DNA from: Streptococcus sp. HMSC074B11
GTDB lineage: Bacteria > Bacillota > Bacilli > Lactobacillales > Streptococcaceae
NCBI RefSeq assembly: GCF_001808705.1
Contig: NZ_KV794270.1
Span: forward strand, 1,139-65,138
DNA length: 64,000 bases
Direction of reading: 5' to 3'
The notes beneath the pieces are model-generated. The model worked only from the letters and a program-made list of their open reading frames with translations. It searched no databases and was not told the origin of the DNA. The stretch's first letter is position 1; each line of letters starts with the position of its first letter. A program made the position numbers and the translations under genes. Shown here piece by piece: positions 53,502 to 61,754 of the stretch.

Positions 53502-55262
53502 TTACTCCATTCTTCTTTTTTGGGCAATTAAGCGTTCTAGCTCTTCTAATGCGGTGTCTGTATCACCGACATGGCTAGCTTCCTGAACTTTCTTTTTAAT
53601 TTGCAGATTTTCCTGATTCAAAAGAGCTCTTTTTCTAGACTCTTCCACTTCGGCTAACTCGTGAGGGGACATCTCAGGTGGCAAATCTAAGGCTAGGACT
53701 TGATACCAAGCACTCTCCACTTCTCTGGTCTGATGAGCCAAATCCTCAGATGAGATACTTCCATTATCAATCAATAGTCCATACAAGGTTTGAAACTCTG
53801 GAGTTTCAAAGATAAAATCCTCTCTTAAGTGATAGTCATTAAGCACCAAGGGATGTTCCATCATTCGGTAGAGGATATGAGCTTCCGCTCTCATCACTGC
53901 TGTCAGCTGCTTGGTAACAGACATAGTGACAGGACTCGGACTATAGGTCTCCTTGACCTTCTCCTTTCTCTGTCTGACACGACTTTCATTGACAATATGT
54001 TCGACTTGCTGATAGTCAAAAGATGGCAAGTGATCCGTCAAAATGTGGATGTAGGAATTCTGAGCTGTGATAGAGGGTTCCTTGGCGATTAAGGGGGCAA
54101 TTTTCTCTATAAATTCAATCTGGGCTTGTAGATTTTCACTATTTTCAGGTCTGAAATGATGAATGTAAAACTCAACAGGACTAATGCGTGTATTGGTTAA
54201 TAGATAAGCCAAGTCTTGAGGAGAGTTTTTCTGCAAATATTCATCCGGATCCATTGCGTCAGGAATCTGGACGACTTGGACAGGTAAATCTTTAAGCTCA
54301 TCCAAGGCTTTCGCTGTGGCAGTTTGCCCAGCCTTATCTCCGTCATAAGTGACGATAACCTTTTTAGTAAAGCGTTTCAGATGCTCCACATGTTCACTCG
54401 TCAGTGCGGTACCCATAGAAGCAACTGCATTTTCAATACCAGCACGATAAGCCGCAATGACATCCATAAACCCTTCCATCAAGTAGATTTCAGGAGCCTT
54501 GCCCGAGCCTTTTTTTACCCTCTCCAAATGATATAATTCGTAACTTTTGTTAAAAATTGCCGTCGCTCGACTATTTTTATACTTTCCCGTTTGAGAATCG
54601 GTCTCTTGCCAAATTCGACCAGAAAAGGCAATCACCTTTCCTTGATCATTTGAGAGCGGGAACATAATGCGATTATGAAAGGTATCAAAAAATTGGTTAC
54701 TTTCAGATAGATAAAACAAACCTGAATCCAGCAAGTCATTTTCGCTATAATCATCAGCTAAACGTTGATAGAGATACGAGCGTTCTGCTGGAGCCAAACC
54801 AATCATAAAATGCTTTAGAACATCATCTGTTAAGCCACGTTTATAGAGGTAGTTCCTAGCCTCCTCACCCATCTTAGTTGTCATGAGGATGGCATGATAA
54901 AACCGTGCAGCCTTGTCATGCATATCGTAGAGATTTTGATGCGGCGACCTAGGCTGTACAGAACCTTGAACAGGCGCTGCCATCTGAATCCCAAGTCTCT
55001 CAGCTAAGATCCTCACCGCATCCGCAAAGGTTACCTGCTGATACTCCTCGATAAACTTAAAAACATCTCCAGAACGACCACATCCAAAACAGTGGTAAAA
55101 CTGCTTATCCTCGACCACGTTAAAGGAAGGAGTCTTTTCACCATGAAAAGGACAGAGCCCTAAAAAGTTCCGTCCAGATTTTTGTAAGGAAATCACTTCT
55201 CCTATGATTTCGACAATATTGGTATTGTTTTTGATCTCTTCGATGAGTCTCTTGTCAACCAT
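53502..55262 (-). CDS. dnaG: DNA primase
   Basis: DnaG makes RNA primers for replication. The 586 residues from ATG 55262 ([10 protein letters not shown]) carry a CHC2 zinc finger ([12 protein letters not shown], then [10 protein letters not shown]), a TOPRIM core ([16 protein letters not shown] and [17 protein letters not shown]) and a C-terminal helicase-binding domain. GGAGGT lies seven bases upstream of this start, so I rejected the GTG-like start five codons earlier. It leads the operon with rpoD and the DUF59 gene. Confidence 0.97.
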   Translation of the reverse strand: MVDKRLIEEIKNNTNIVEIIGEVISLQKSGRNFLGLCPFHGEKTPSFNVVEDKQFYHCFGCGRSGDVFKFIEEYQQVTFADAVRILAERLGIQMAAPVQGSVQPRSPHQNLYDMHDKAARFYHAILMTTKMGEEARNYLYKRGLTDDVLKHFMIGLAPAERSYLYQRLADDYSENDLLDSGLFYLSESNQFFDTFHNRIMFPLSNDQGKVIAFSGRIWQETDSQTGKYKNSRATAIFNKSYELYHLERVKKGSGKAPEIYLMEGFMDVIAAYRAGIENAVASMGTALTSEHVEHLKRFTKKVIVTYDGDKAGQTATAKALDELKDLPVQVVQIPDAMDPDEYLQKNSPQDLAYLLTNTRISPVEFYIHHFRPENSENLQAQIEFIEKIAPLIAKEPSITAQNSYIHILTDHLPSFDYQQVEHIVNESRVRQRKEKVKETYSPSPVTMSVTKQLTAVMRAEAHILYRMMEHPLVLNDYHLREDFIFETPEFQTLYGLLIDNGSISSEDLAHQTREVESAWYQVLALDLPPEMSPHELAEVEESRKRALLNQENLQIKKKVQEASHVGDTDTALEELERLIAQKRRME

Positions 55263-55299
55263 AGACAATACCTCCATTTTATCACAGTTTACTCTAACT

Positions 55300-55328
55300 A
55301 GTATAGCTTATTTCTGAAAAAAAGTAAA
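55300..55328 (-). promoter_or_regulatory. Promoter of dnaG-rpoD
   Basis: TTTACT (55323-55328) and TATACT (55300-55305) are 17 bases apart on the minus strand, about 38 bases above the dnaG start. Confidence 0.75.
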
Positions 55329-55365
55329 CCATTTCATACACTTTACATGAGACTATTTCATAAAA

Positions 55366-55749
55366 CTAGCTAGTCACTTTCTCCACTTTTACATCATTTT
55401 CAGATACAATATCCACTAAAAAATGCGTCGACATTAATTTGTAGTGATGGAGCTTTTTATTAACTATATTTGCAGAAGCGACCAAGTCACCAAATTCTGC
55501 ATTCTCGACTTCATAGATATAGTTGGTCAGATAAAGTGGTCTGTTCTTTGCTAATCCTTGCTCCCAGTAACTATCTATTAATTCTAAACTTTCGTAGACT
55601 GAACGGAAAGCCCAAACTTTTGTAAAGGTAAATTTAAATTTTTCTGAATCTTCCAAGTAGGCAATTAGAGTATCCCCATCTATATTTATCTCGATACCAT
55701 AGTCACCAAAAGGAATAAAGCCCGGTTTAATTTTCGTCCATTTTTCCAT
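55366..55749 (-). CDS. Small orphan protein, paralogue-like to the next gene
   Basis: I chose ATG 55749 (MEKWTKIKPGFIPFGDY, 127 residues) because TTGGAGAA lies upstream. It has the pattern W..G.IP...Y, then a strand-rich middle, NYIYEVENAE, and a tail with HFLVDIV. The protein at 55819-56244 shows the same order, so both probably share a fold by ancient duplication. There is no signal peptide or membrane segment. I do not recognise the family; orphan immunity proteins of toxin systems often look like this, but no toxin gene is in view. Confidence 0.7.
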   Translation of the reverse strand: MEKWTKIKPGFIPFGDYGIEINIDGDTLIAYLEDSEKFKFTFTKVWAFRSVYESLELIDSYWEQGLAKNRPLYLTNYIYEVENAEFGDLVASANIVNKKLHHYKLMSTHFLVDIVSENDVKVEKVTS

Positions 55750-55818
55750 ATCAATTCTCCAAGTTCTATTTTCTGATAATTGTACTACAGCGGTGTACAT
55801 GTTTATTTAGCAAATTTT

Positions 55819-56244
55819 CTAGTATTGACTGATACTTAACTCAGAATTCGCTGACACAAGAATCTCCACTACACTATCTTGAGTTATGATGATATAATGT
55901 TGTGAATACAGCGTTCCTGCACTACCATAGGCTGTATATCCGAGTTTATTCACTAATTGACTATTTTTGACTTCATAAATGATATTTTGGAAATTATTTT
56001 TTTCAAATTTTTTAAACATCTCTTTATCCAAAATTGCAGATAAATACAATTCCCTGCTAAAAAATCGTGCTTCATCATAACAAAAACATGATAATTTAAA
56101 ACGGTTCTGTTCTCCAATCAGCCTAATTTCTTGACCATCTGACAAATTTGTCAACAAGACCTTTAACCTATAGTTATCTACAGGAATCAAACCTTTAAAG
56201 ACTTCTACCCATTCTTCATTTTTAGTTTCTAGTTCTAATTTCAT
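55819..56244 (-). CDS. Small orphan protein, second of the pair
   Basis: The 141-residue frame opens with MKLELETKNEEWVEVFKGLI and ends with SANSELSISQY. It shares with its neighbour the sequence W.E..KGLIP..NY, later IIYEVKNS and HYIIITQDSVVEI. AAGGTATAA precedes the ATG, and the gene lies 69 bases above the 55749 start. It has no membrane segment. A, T-rich codons and lack of a known family suggest an accessory origin. No function is proposed. Confidence 0.72.
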   Translation of the reverse strand: MKLELETKNEEWVEVFKGLIPVDNYRLKVLLTNLSDGQEIRLIGEQNRFKLSCFCYDEARFFSRELYLSAILDKEMFKKFEKNNFQNIIYEVKNSQLVNKLGYTAYGSAGTLYSQHYIIITQDSVVEILVSANSELSISQY

Positions 56245-56292
56245 TTATACCTTCATTATTCTATTTTAACGTTTTAAACATCTGATTACTAT

Positions 56293-56724
56293 CTATTTCA
56301 CTTGATCTTCGAGATTATTTTTCAATATTCTGCTAATATACTGACCATCTTTTCTACTGATACAAGCCGTTGCAAAAGTCATTGGTGCTATATAAACTTC
56401 TCCTCTATAGGATGGATCAGTCAATACAGGCATAGAATAATAGGCATTCTTTTTATTTTTAAGGTCAATAAACCATTTACCTCCTAGATGCTTACGGAAG
56501 GTTTCACCGATATAAACGGTCAAATAATCCAACATCTGGCGGTCTGCTATCAAAACATGGTGGTCTTCGTAGTGAGCCAAGATCCAGGCCTCCAAATCAT
56601 CCAAAGACTTCATGCTATAGTCTAAATGAAGGCCTTGTTCCTCTGCAAACTCCCTAGTAAAATAGTCCATCTTAAATCCAATTTGAAAAATCCATTCTTG
56701 AAAATCTTCTTGTGTGTAAGCCAT
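56293..56724 (-). CDS. Small orphan protein
   Basis: A 143-residue frame starting MAYTQEDFQEWIFQIGFKM and ending in NNLEDQVK, with GTAAGGAGAT before the ATG. It is acidic and rich in aromatic residues, with LDYLTVYIGETFRKHLGGKW in the middle and no membrane segment. This plan (short, helix then strand, one conserved GETFRKHLGG) recalls immunity-like proteins, but I have no family match. It is unrelated in sequence to the two genes below it. Together the three form an accessory patch between dnaG and the ABC transporter. Confidence 0.7.
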   Translation of the reverse strand: MAYTQEDFQEWIFQIGFKMDYFTREFAEEQGLHLDYSMKSLDDLEAWILAHYEDHHVLIADRQMLDYLTVYIGETFRKHLGGKWFIDLKNKKNAYYSMPVLTDPSYRGEVYIAPMTFATACISRKDGQYISRILKNNLEDQVK

Positions 56725-56827
56725 ATTTTTATCTCCTTACTTTTATCAATGTTTAAGATTCTTATACTGATTATACTCTAAAGTAAAACTGACGAAAAGG
56801 AAAAAAGTAATATTTAAAATTCACCAA

Positions 56828-56864
56828 AAAACTTAGAAGCAAAAGCCTACTTCTAAGTTTTTAA
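56828..56864 (-). terminator. Terminator of the trpXYZ-type operon
   Basis: AACTTAGAAG and CTTCTAAGTT pair across an 11-base loop, followed by T runs on both strands. Confidence 0.85.
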
Positions 56865-56886
56865 GGATGCTTGATTTAAAAATTAT

Positions 56887-57645
56887 CTACTCAAAAAGTT
56901 GATAGTAATCGGAAATTTTCATCTTGGCTTTTTCATCCTTATTCAAATCTTGGATGATTTGTCCATCTTTCATAACAATCAAGCGATTTCCATACTTGAG
57001 AGCATCTTCCATATGGTGAGTAATCATCAAAGCTGTTAGATGGTCCTTGTTGATAAAGTCATTTGTCAATTCCATCAAGGCCACACTTGTTTTAGGGTCA
57101 AGGGCTGCTGTATGTTCATCCAACAAAAGGAGTTCTGGACGCTTCAAGGTCGCCATCAATAGACTCAAAGCCTGTCTTTGTCCACCAGACAAAAATTCAA
57201 TCGGTGTATCCAAGTGTTTTTCTAGACCATTTCCCACCTTCTCAATGGTCGCTTGAAATTCTTCCTTATAGGATGACAATTTTCTTGGAAAAAGTCCACG
57301 TTTTTCCCCACGAAACTTTGCAATCAAGAGGTTTTCTGCAACGGTCATACGAGGGGCAGTTCCCATTTTGGGATCTTGGAAGACACGAGAGAGATACTTG
57401 GCACGTTTCTCAGGGCTAAAATGAGTCACATCCTCACCCATGATACGAATGCTACCACTGGTTAAAGGTAAAGTTCCCGCAATGCTATTAAATAGGGTTG
57501 ACTTGCCTGCACCATTTCCACCCAAAATTGTGATGAAGTCATGTTCATAAATATCAAGTGAAACATCGTTTAAAATAATCTTTTCTTCGTCAAAGCCATT
57601 TGTCACAATTTTTGTGGCATTTCTTAATTCTACAATTGCTGTCAT
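56887..57645 (-). CDS. trpZ: ABC transporter ATP-binding protein, TrpZ-like
   Basis: The 252 residues form an ABC ATPase with Walker A GGNGAGKST, signature LSGGQRQALS and LLLDEHTAALD. Asp in the usual DEP is followed by His here (DEHTAALDPKT), as in this COG1101-type family. It should power the permease TrpY. Its stop is 23 bases above the operon terminator, and its start overlaps the permease stop by four bases. Naming follows the T-box-linked tryptophan transporter family. Confidence 0.85.
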   Translation of the reverse strand: MTAIVELRNATKIVTNGFDEEKIILNDVSLDIYEHDFITILGGNGAGKSTLFNSIAGTLPLTSGSIRIMGEDVTHFSPEKRAKYLSRVFQDPKMGTAPRMTVAENLLIAKFRGEKRGLFPRKLSSYKEEFQATIEKVGNGLEKHLDTPIEFLSGGQRQALSLLMATLKRPELLLLDEHTAALDPKTSVALMELTNDFINKDHLTALMITHHMEDALKYGNRLIVMKDGQIIQDLNKDEKAKMKISDYYQLFE

Positions 57646-58508
57646 TTGCTTAACTTGACTCCTTTCAAGTATTTATCCTTAAGGGTTGGAATTACCAAGC
57701 AAGTTGCTAGGATAAGGGCACTGTATAGACGGAGGTAGCTGGTGTTAAAGCCGAGAGCAATGACTCCCCATACCAAGAATTGATAGCTGATGGAACCAAC
57801 TACAATAGTAACCAAGCGTTCTGCTAGGGTAAGACTCTTGAAGAGGACTTCACCGATAATCAAGCTAGCAAGACCAACAACGATAACACCGATACCACGA
57901 GAGACATCCGCATAACCTTCTTGTTGAGCGATAAGTCCGCCAGCAAGTGCGATTACACCATTTGACAAGACCAAGCCCATAAGCTCCATACGTCCTGTAT
58001 TGATACCAAAACTACGAGCCATGTCTGGATTATCCCCTGTAGCGATATAGGCCTGTCCAAGTTTGGTATCTAGGAAGAAAAGCATGAGAAGGATAACCAA
58101 AGTCACAAAGATTAAACCTGTCAGTAATTGATTAACCTCTGATGAGAATGGAAGAACATCCTGGATTTGTTTTGTTCCTAAGAGTCCAAGGTTAGCCCGT
58201 CCCATAATCATGAGCATGATAGAATGACAAGAAGTCATGACTAAAATTCCTGATAGAAGAGTTGGAATCTTTCCTTTGGTATACAATAGTCCAGCTGCTA
58301 AACCAGCAAGACAACCTGCTCCTACAGCCGCTAAAGTCGCAAGAAAAGGATTGACTCCTTGCGTAATCAGAGTCACTGCTACAGCTCCTCCCAAGGGGAA
58401 AGAGCCCTCCGTTGTCATATCTGGGAAGTTCAGGATTCGAAAGGTCATAAAGATTCCTAAACCTAGGATAGCCCAGACCAATCCCTGTGAAATAATAGAT
58501 ATTAGCAT
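57642..58508 (-). CDS. trpY: ABC transporter permease, TrpY-like
   Basis: This 288-residue membrane protein has about eight hydrophobic helices and the COG4120-type pattern FRILNFPDMTTEGSFPLGGA near the start, then GDNPDMARSFGINTGRMELM. It forms the membrane channel for a substrate delivered by TrpX. A hairpin at 58531-58562 between trpX and trpY may lower its expression relative to the binding protein. The start at 58508 has AAAGGAAA upstream. Confidence 0.86.
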   Translation of the reverse strand: MLISIISQGLVWAILGLGIFMTFRILNFPDMTTEGSFPLGGAVAVTLITQGVNPFLATLAAVGAGCLAGLAAGLLYTKGKIPTLLSGILVMTSCHSIMLMIMGRANLGLLGTKQIQDVLPFSSEVNQLLTGLIFVTLVILLMLFFLDTKLGQAYIATGDNPDMARSFGINTGRMELMGLVLSNGVIALAGGLIAQQEGYADVSRGIGVIVVGLASLIIGEVLFKSLTLAERLVTIVVGSISYQFLVWGVIALGFNTSYLRLYSALILATCLVIPTLKDKYLKGVKLSK

Positions 58509-58530
58509 GTTTGATTCGTTTCCTTTATTC

Positions 58531-58562
58531 TAAAAATTGGAGGAGATGTCTCCAACTCCTCC
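58531..58562 (-). terminator. Hairpin between trpX and trpY
   Basis: GGAGGA and TCCTCC pair around a short loop and are followed by AATTTTTAG on the minus strand. It may act as a partial terminator or RNA-stability element. Confidence 0.6.
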
Positions 58563-58569
58563 TTCATTC

Positions 58570-59571
58570 TTATTCGATTACTTGACCAGCTTCTTTGAGA
58601 ACTGATTCAGGAATTGTGATTCCAAGTTCTTGAGCGACTTTTTTGTTGATAACCGATTTACCAGTTGAGAAGACATTAACTGGTGTATCTGCAGGTTTTT
58701 CCCCCTTCAAGACTTTAGCAATCATTTTACCAGTAGCAACACCAAGATCGTGTTGGTCAACAACCACTGATGCCAAACCACCTGCTTCTACCATGGCAGT
58801 TGCACTTGGGTAGATTGGTTTTTTAGCTGTTTGGTTGCTTGATACTACAGTTGAGAATGCAGATGCGATTGTGTTGTCGATTGGAACCCAGATTGCATCT
58901 ACTTTACCAGTCATAACATTAACTGTTGAAGCAATTTCGTTCGTTGAAGGAACTGCAAATGTTTCTACTTTCAAACCAGCTTTTTCAGCATAAGTTTTGA
59001 ATTCTTCAACTTGTGATTTTGAGTTATCTTCACTACTTGAGTAAAGAGCTCCAACCGTCTTGACATCAGGAGTCAATGTCTTGATCAATTCAACCTGTTG
59101 TTGAGCAGGGTTGTGGTCAGACACCCCAGTGATGTTCCCACCTGGTTTCTCCAAGTTTTGTACAAGGTTAGCTCCAACTGGGTCTGTAATAGCTGCCATG
59201 ATAACAGGAAGGTCTTTTGTTGCACTTGCAAGACCTTGAGCTGCTGGTGTTGCAATACCGACAACGACATCATTTCCATTTGCCACCAATTGTTTACTCA
59301 TTGTCGCAACCTTACTTTGGTCACCTTCTGAGTTCATAAAGTCGATTTTAATTTGGTCACCTTTATAGCCTTCTTCAGCAAGTCCATCTTGGATACCTTG
59401 GTAAATCAAATCGAGTGATGGGTGGCTGACAAACTGTAGAACACCAACCTTAGCAGTTTTATTTGCTGTCTCAGTTTTAGTTTCTTGCTTCGTTAAGCTA
59501 GAATATACCAAGCTTCCACCAACTACAAGTGCTAATGCTACGATAATACCGAGTAGACGTTTGTTTTTCAT
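58570..59571 (-). CDS. trpX: ABC transporter substrate-binding protein, TrpX-like
   Basis: The 333 residues begin with a membrane anchor or signal (LLGIIVALALVVGGSLVY), without a cysteine lipobox, and continue as a COG2984-type periplasmic binding fold (VGVLQFVSHPSLDLIYQGIQ, then ITDPVGANLVQNLEKPGGNI). The gene is first in an operon of binding protein, permease and ATPase that sits behind a tryptophan T-box, which is the basis for proposing tryptophan or a close compound as substrate. The ATG at 59571 has AAGGAGAAAA upstream. Confidence 0.87.
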   Translation of the reverse strand: MKNKRLLGIIVALALVVGGSLVYSSLTKQETKTETANKTAKVGVLQFVSHPSLDLIYQGIQDGLAEEGYKGDQIKIDFMNSEGDQSKVATMSKQLVANGNDVVVGIATPAAQGLASATKDLPVIMAAITDPVGANLVQNLEKPGGNITGVSDHNPAQQQVELIKTLTPDVKTVGALYSSSEDNSKSQVEEFKTYAEKAGLKVETFAVPSTNEIASTVNVMTGKVDAIWVPIDNTIASAFSTVVSSNQTAKKPIYPSATAMVEAGGLASVVVDQHDLGVATGKMIAKVLKGEKPADTPVNVFSTGKSVINKKVAQELGITIPESVLKEAGQVIE

Positions 59572-59615
59572 AATTTTCTCCTTATTTCTTCTTAACTTAT
59601 TATTTTTTTATTCAA

Positions 59616-59651
59616 TCACTTATTCAAGCGACGCCATCGTTTGATTTCCAT
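59616..59651 (-). CDS. Eleven-codon mini-ORF upstream of trpX
   Basis: A frame of ATG plus ten codons and TGA encodes MEIKRWRRLNK, with one Trp codon, and has GGGGAGG eight bases upstream. It lies between the T-box terminator and trpX. The strong ribosome binding site suggests it is translated. It might be a leader peptide; no function can be assigned. Confidence 0.5.
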   Translation of the reverse strand: MEIKRWRRLNK

Positions 59652-59670
59652 AATTTTTCCTCCCCATAGA

Positions 59671-59911
59671 AAAAGTCCTCACACAAAAAACTTGTGTGAG
59701 GACGTCGATGCGCGGTGCCACCTCAATTATAGGAACTAGTCCTATCGCTCTTACTCGCAAAAACGAGTTGCACTGTAAGGTGTGCTCACCGAATTCTTAT
59801 GATTTCAAATTCTTAATAACATCCAGCCCAATTTTCATCACTTCCATCTATCTGTTTTCACCAACCACAGACTCTCTAAAAAATTTCAATGATTACTTTC
59901 TGAATGGTTAA
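59671..59911 (-). promoter_or_regulatory. Tryptophan T-box leader
   Basis: The T-box sequence AGGTGGCACCGCG (59711-59723, minus strand) is followed by a terminator stem GTCCTCACAC/GTGTGAGGAC with TTTTTCT. Upstream, AGAGAG and the long stem I lie above, with UGG in GGGCTGGATG as the specifier codon for tryptophan. Uncharged tRNA-Trp should favour antitermination and expression of the transporter. Confidence 0.9.
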
Positions 59912-59939
59912 ATTATATCATTTTACTAAAACTTGTCAA
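59912..59939 (-). promoter_or_regulatory. Promoter of the T-box operon
   Basis: TTGACA (59934-59939) and TATAAT (59912-59917, TGA before it) are 16 bases apart on the minus strand. Confidence 0.85.
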
Positions 59940-60057
59940 GGGTTTTCATAAAATATTTTTAAAAAAGTGTAAAATTAGAGAGAGAGTAAGTTAATCATAT
60001 GCCTATGGGGATTGGCTTAACAATGTAACATTACAAAAATCTATATAATTTTGCAAA

Positions 60058-61182
60058 TTATTTCAACCAAATATGAAACATATCTTCATCAACAATTTTT
60101 TCAAGAATGATAGTATTTTCATTTATATCATATGCAATTAATTTATTACCAGCTAAAACTAATAAAATATTATCATCGAGAAGCTTAATATCTTTTATGT
60201 AGTCTGTTTCAGCTGAAAATCCAAATCGAGATAGATTGACAAAGCTTGATTTATGACTAGTTACATCAAATAGACTGAAAGCAATTTTTCCTGAATCATT
60301 ACTCTCATGCTCAATTGCTAACAAATTTTCTCCTAATTCAATAATGTTAACTGGACCAATTTCATCTAAATCAAAAAATTCCTTAAGTCCTGATTCCATA
60401 TCATAGTGAAAAACTTTCCCCCAAAGTACTTTTTCCTTGGTCGAGTTAATTCGATATCCACCGGAAACTGAATAGAGTTGTTTACCCTTCACAATGCTAT
60501 CGTCAAAAAAATAAGTCAAGTTAGGATCATCATAGAGAATTTCTTTATTTTCAAACTGTAATTTTTTGTTTTTTAGTGAAAAATGATGTAAGTAGGTTGG
60601 GTAATTATCATTACTGTTAACATCTACTCCCAAAAAGTAGATATTATCACCATCGTTTGAAAAATCTGTAGCAAAAACAGAATTTTTGAAAATATATTTA
60701 TCTACTTCCTTTAAATTTGTATCAAAAACTGCAATAAAACTATCATATGTATTTGCTTCAGAAGTAAAATAGTAATCTGGATTTACGCCAGCTGTTGAAA
60801 AAGCATAATCGGTGGTCTTATTATAGTGAATTTTTCCAGTTTCAAAATCAACTGATATTATTCTACCTACTACACCTAAGGGTGGACCTTCTTCAGAAAA
60901 TAGCAAATAACGATTGGAAATTTCTGCACGCTTAACAACTTGATTAATCTGGCCCTTTACTATCTCTATTTTTTCATCAGAAACTTTCTCAAATGAATTA
61001 TCTTTAAAATTATACCCCTCCACACTGTGGTATCCCAATAAATAAAAATCAACATTTGACTGTATAGAAAATTGTTTTGATGACGAAGCAGAATATCTTT
61101 GGATGAAAAATAACACTCCCAATAAAATAATAATGGCTACAACAATAACATGACCAACTTTTTGTTTCCTATTCATACTCAT
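60058..61182 (-). CDS. Membrane-anchored protein with propeller-like repeats
   Basis: The 374 residues start with a short basic tail and one hydrophobic helix (VIVVAIIILLGVLFFIQRY), so the bulk should lie outside the membrane. The remainder is strand-rich with repeated blocks of the form DxxTGKIHYN, DTNLKEVDKYIF, DINENTIILEKI, as in beta-propellers. I do not recognise the family and see no enzyme motif. AGGAATAA precedes the start. Neighbours (trpX operon, IS remnant, ppc) do not explain it. Confidence 0.75.
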   Translation of the reverse strand: MSMNRKQKVGHVIVVAIIILLGVLFFIQRYSASSSKQFSIQSNVDFYLLGYHSVEGYNFKDNSFEKVSDEKIEIVKGQINQVVKRAEISNRYLLFSEEGPPLGVVGRIISVDFETGKIHYNKTTDYAFSTAGVNPDYYFTSEANTYDSFIAVFDTNLKEVDKYIFKNSVFATDFSNDGDNIYFLGVDVNSNDNYPTYLHHFSLKNKKLQFENKEILYDDPNLTYFFDDSIVKGKQLYSVSGGYRINSTKEKVLWGKVFHYDMESGLKEFFDLDEIGPVNIIELGENLLAIEHESNDSGKIAFSLFDVTSHKSSFVNLSRFGFSAETDYIKDIKLLDDNILLVLAGNKLIAYDINENTIILEKIVDEDMFHIWLK

Positions 61183-61513
61183 TTATTCCTATTCATAACT
61201 CTAGTCATCAGCCTAATAGTTATTAAACAACCTATCATAACTATTCTCCTAATCTAATTAGATTCATCTTCATACTTACAATTGTAAGCCTTTTCCTCTA
61301 TATAGAATAGCATTATATTTAGGTCTTGTAAACGAATTTAATACTCTATTTCGTTTTATATATATTTAGTTGACTAAAAGAAAGCCAAGAAAAATTTTTC
61401 GAACATCAATAATTTAAGCTAGGAGAATGGTCATTAGGAGATAGATAAAGTTCTAGTTATAAGGTGAAATAAAACTGTTTGCCTCTCTTGGCTGATCGAA
61501 AGAGTAGACATTA
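61183..61513. other. Gene-poor AT-rich region
   Basis: About 330 bases with no plausible gene or RNA. The right end leads into the transposase relic, so part of this stretch may also be decayed insertion sequence. Confidence 0.5.
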
Positions 61514-61720
61514 AATCATCCCTATGCCTCTTGGGAAAGGGGAACTAATGATAATCACAACTGGCTGATTCGTATAGGATTCCCTAAAAGAAAAAAGAAA
61601 ACGACTCCTAAAGAAGTCGCCTTCATTGATAATCGGATGAATAACTATCCTAAAATACACTTGGGCTACAAGTTACTTTGGAAATTGCTATTTGCTATCC
61701 AACTTGAACTTGAGACTTAG
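61514..61720 (+). pseudogene. Remnant of an IS30-family transposase (C-terminus)
   Basis: The plus-strand frame encodes NHPYASWERGTNDNHNWLIR, then KTTPKEVAFIDNRMNNYPK, and ends at TAG. HPYASWERG(T/S)NxN is the hallmark of the IS30 transposase catalytic end, and the later helix NNYPKIHLGYK fits the C-terminus. Only about 68 codons remain, and an in-frame TAG lies just upstream. No terminal inverted repeats are evident. Confidence 0.82.
61589..61621 (-). terminator. Terminator of ppc, inside the IS30 relic
   Basis: GCGACT and AGTCGT pair around an eight-base loop on the minus strand, followed by TTTTCTTTTTTC. It lies 130 bases past the ppc stop. Confidence 0.7.
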
Positions 61721-61754
61721 CCAATCCCTACGTTTTTGGAAAATCTTGCTTGTA

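Noticed and set aside
52043-56724. Shared start MAYT in the DUF59 protein and the orphan at 56293-56724
   Set aside because: The similarity stops after a few residues; probably chance.
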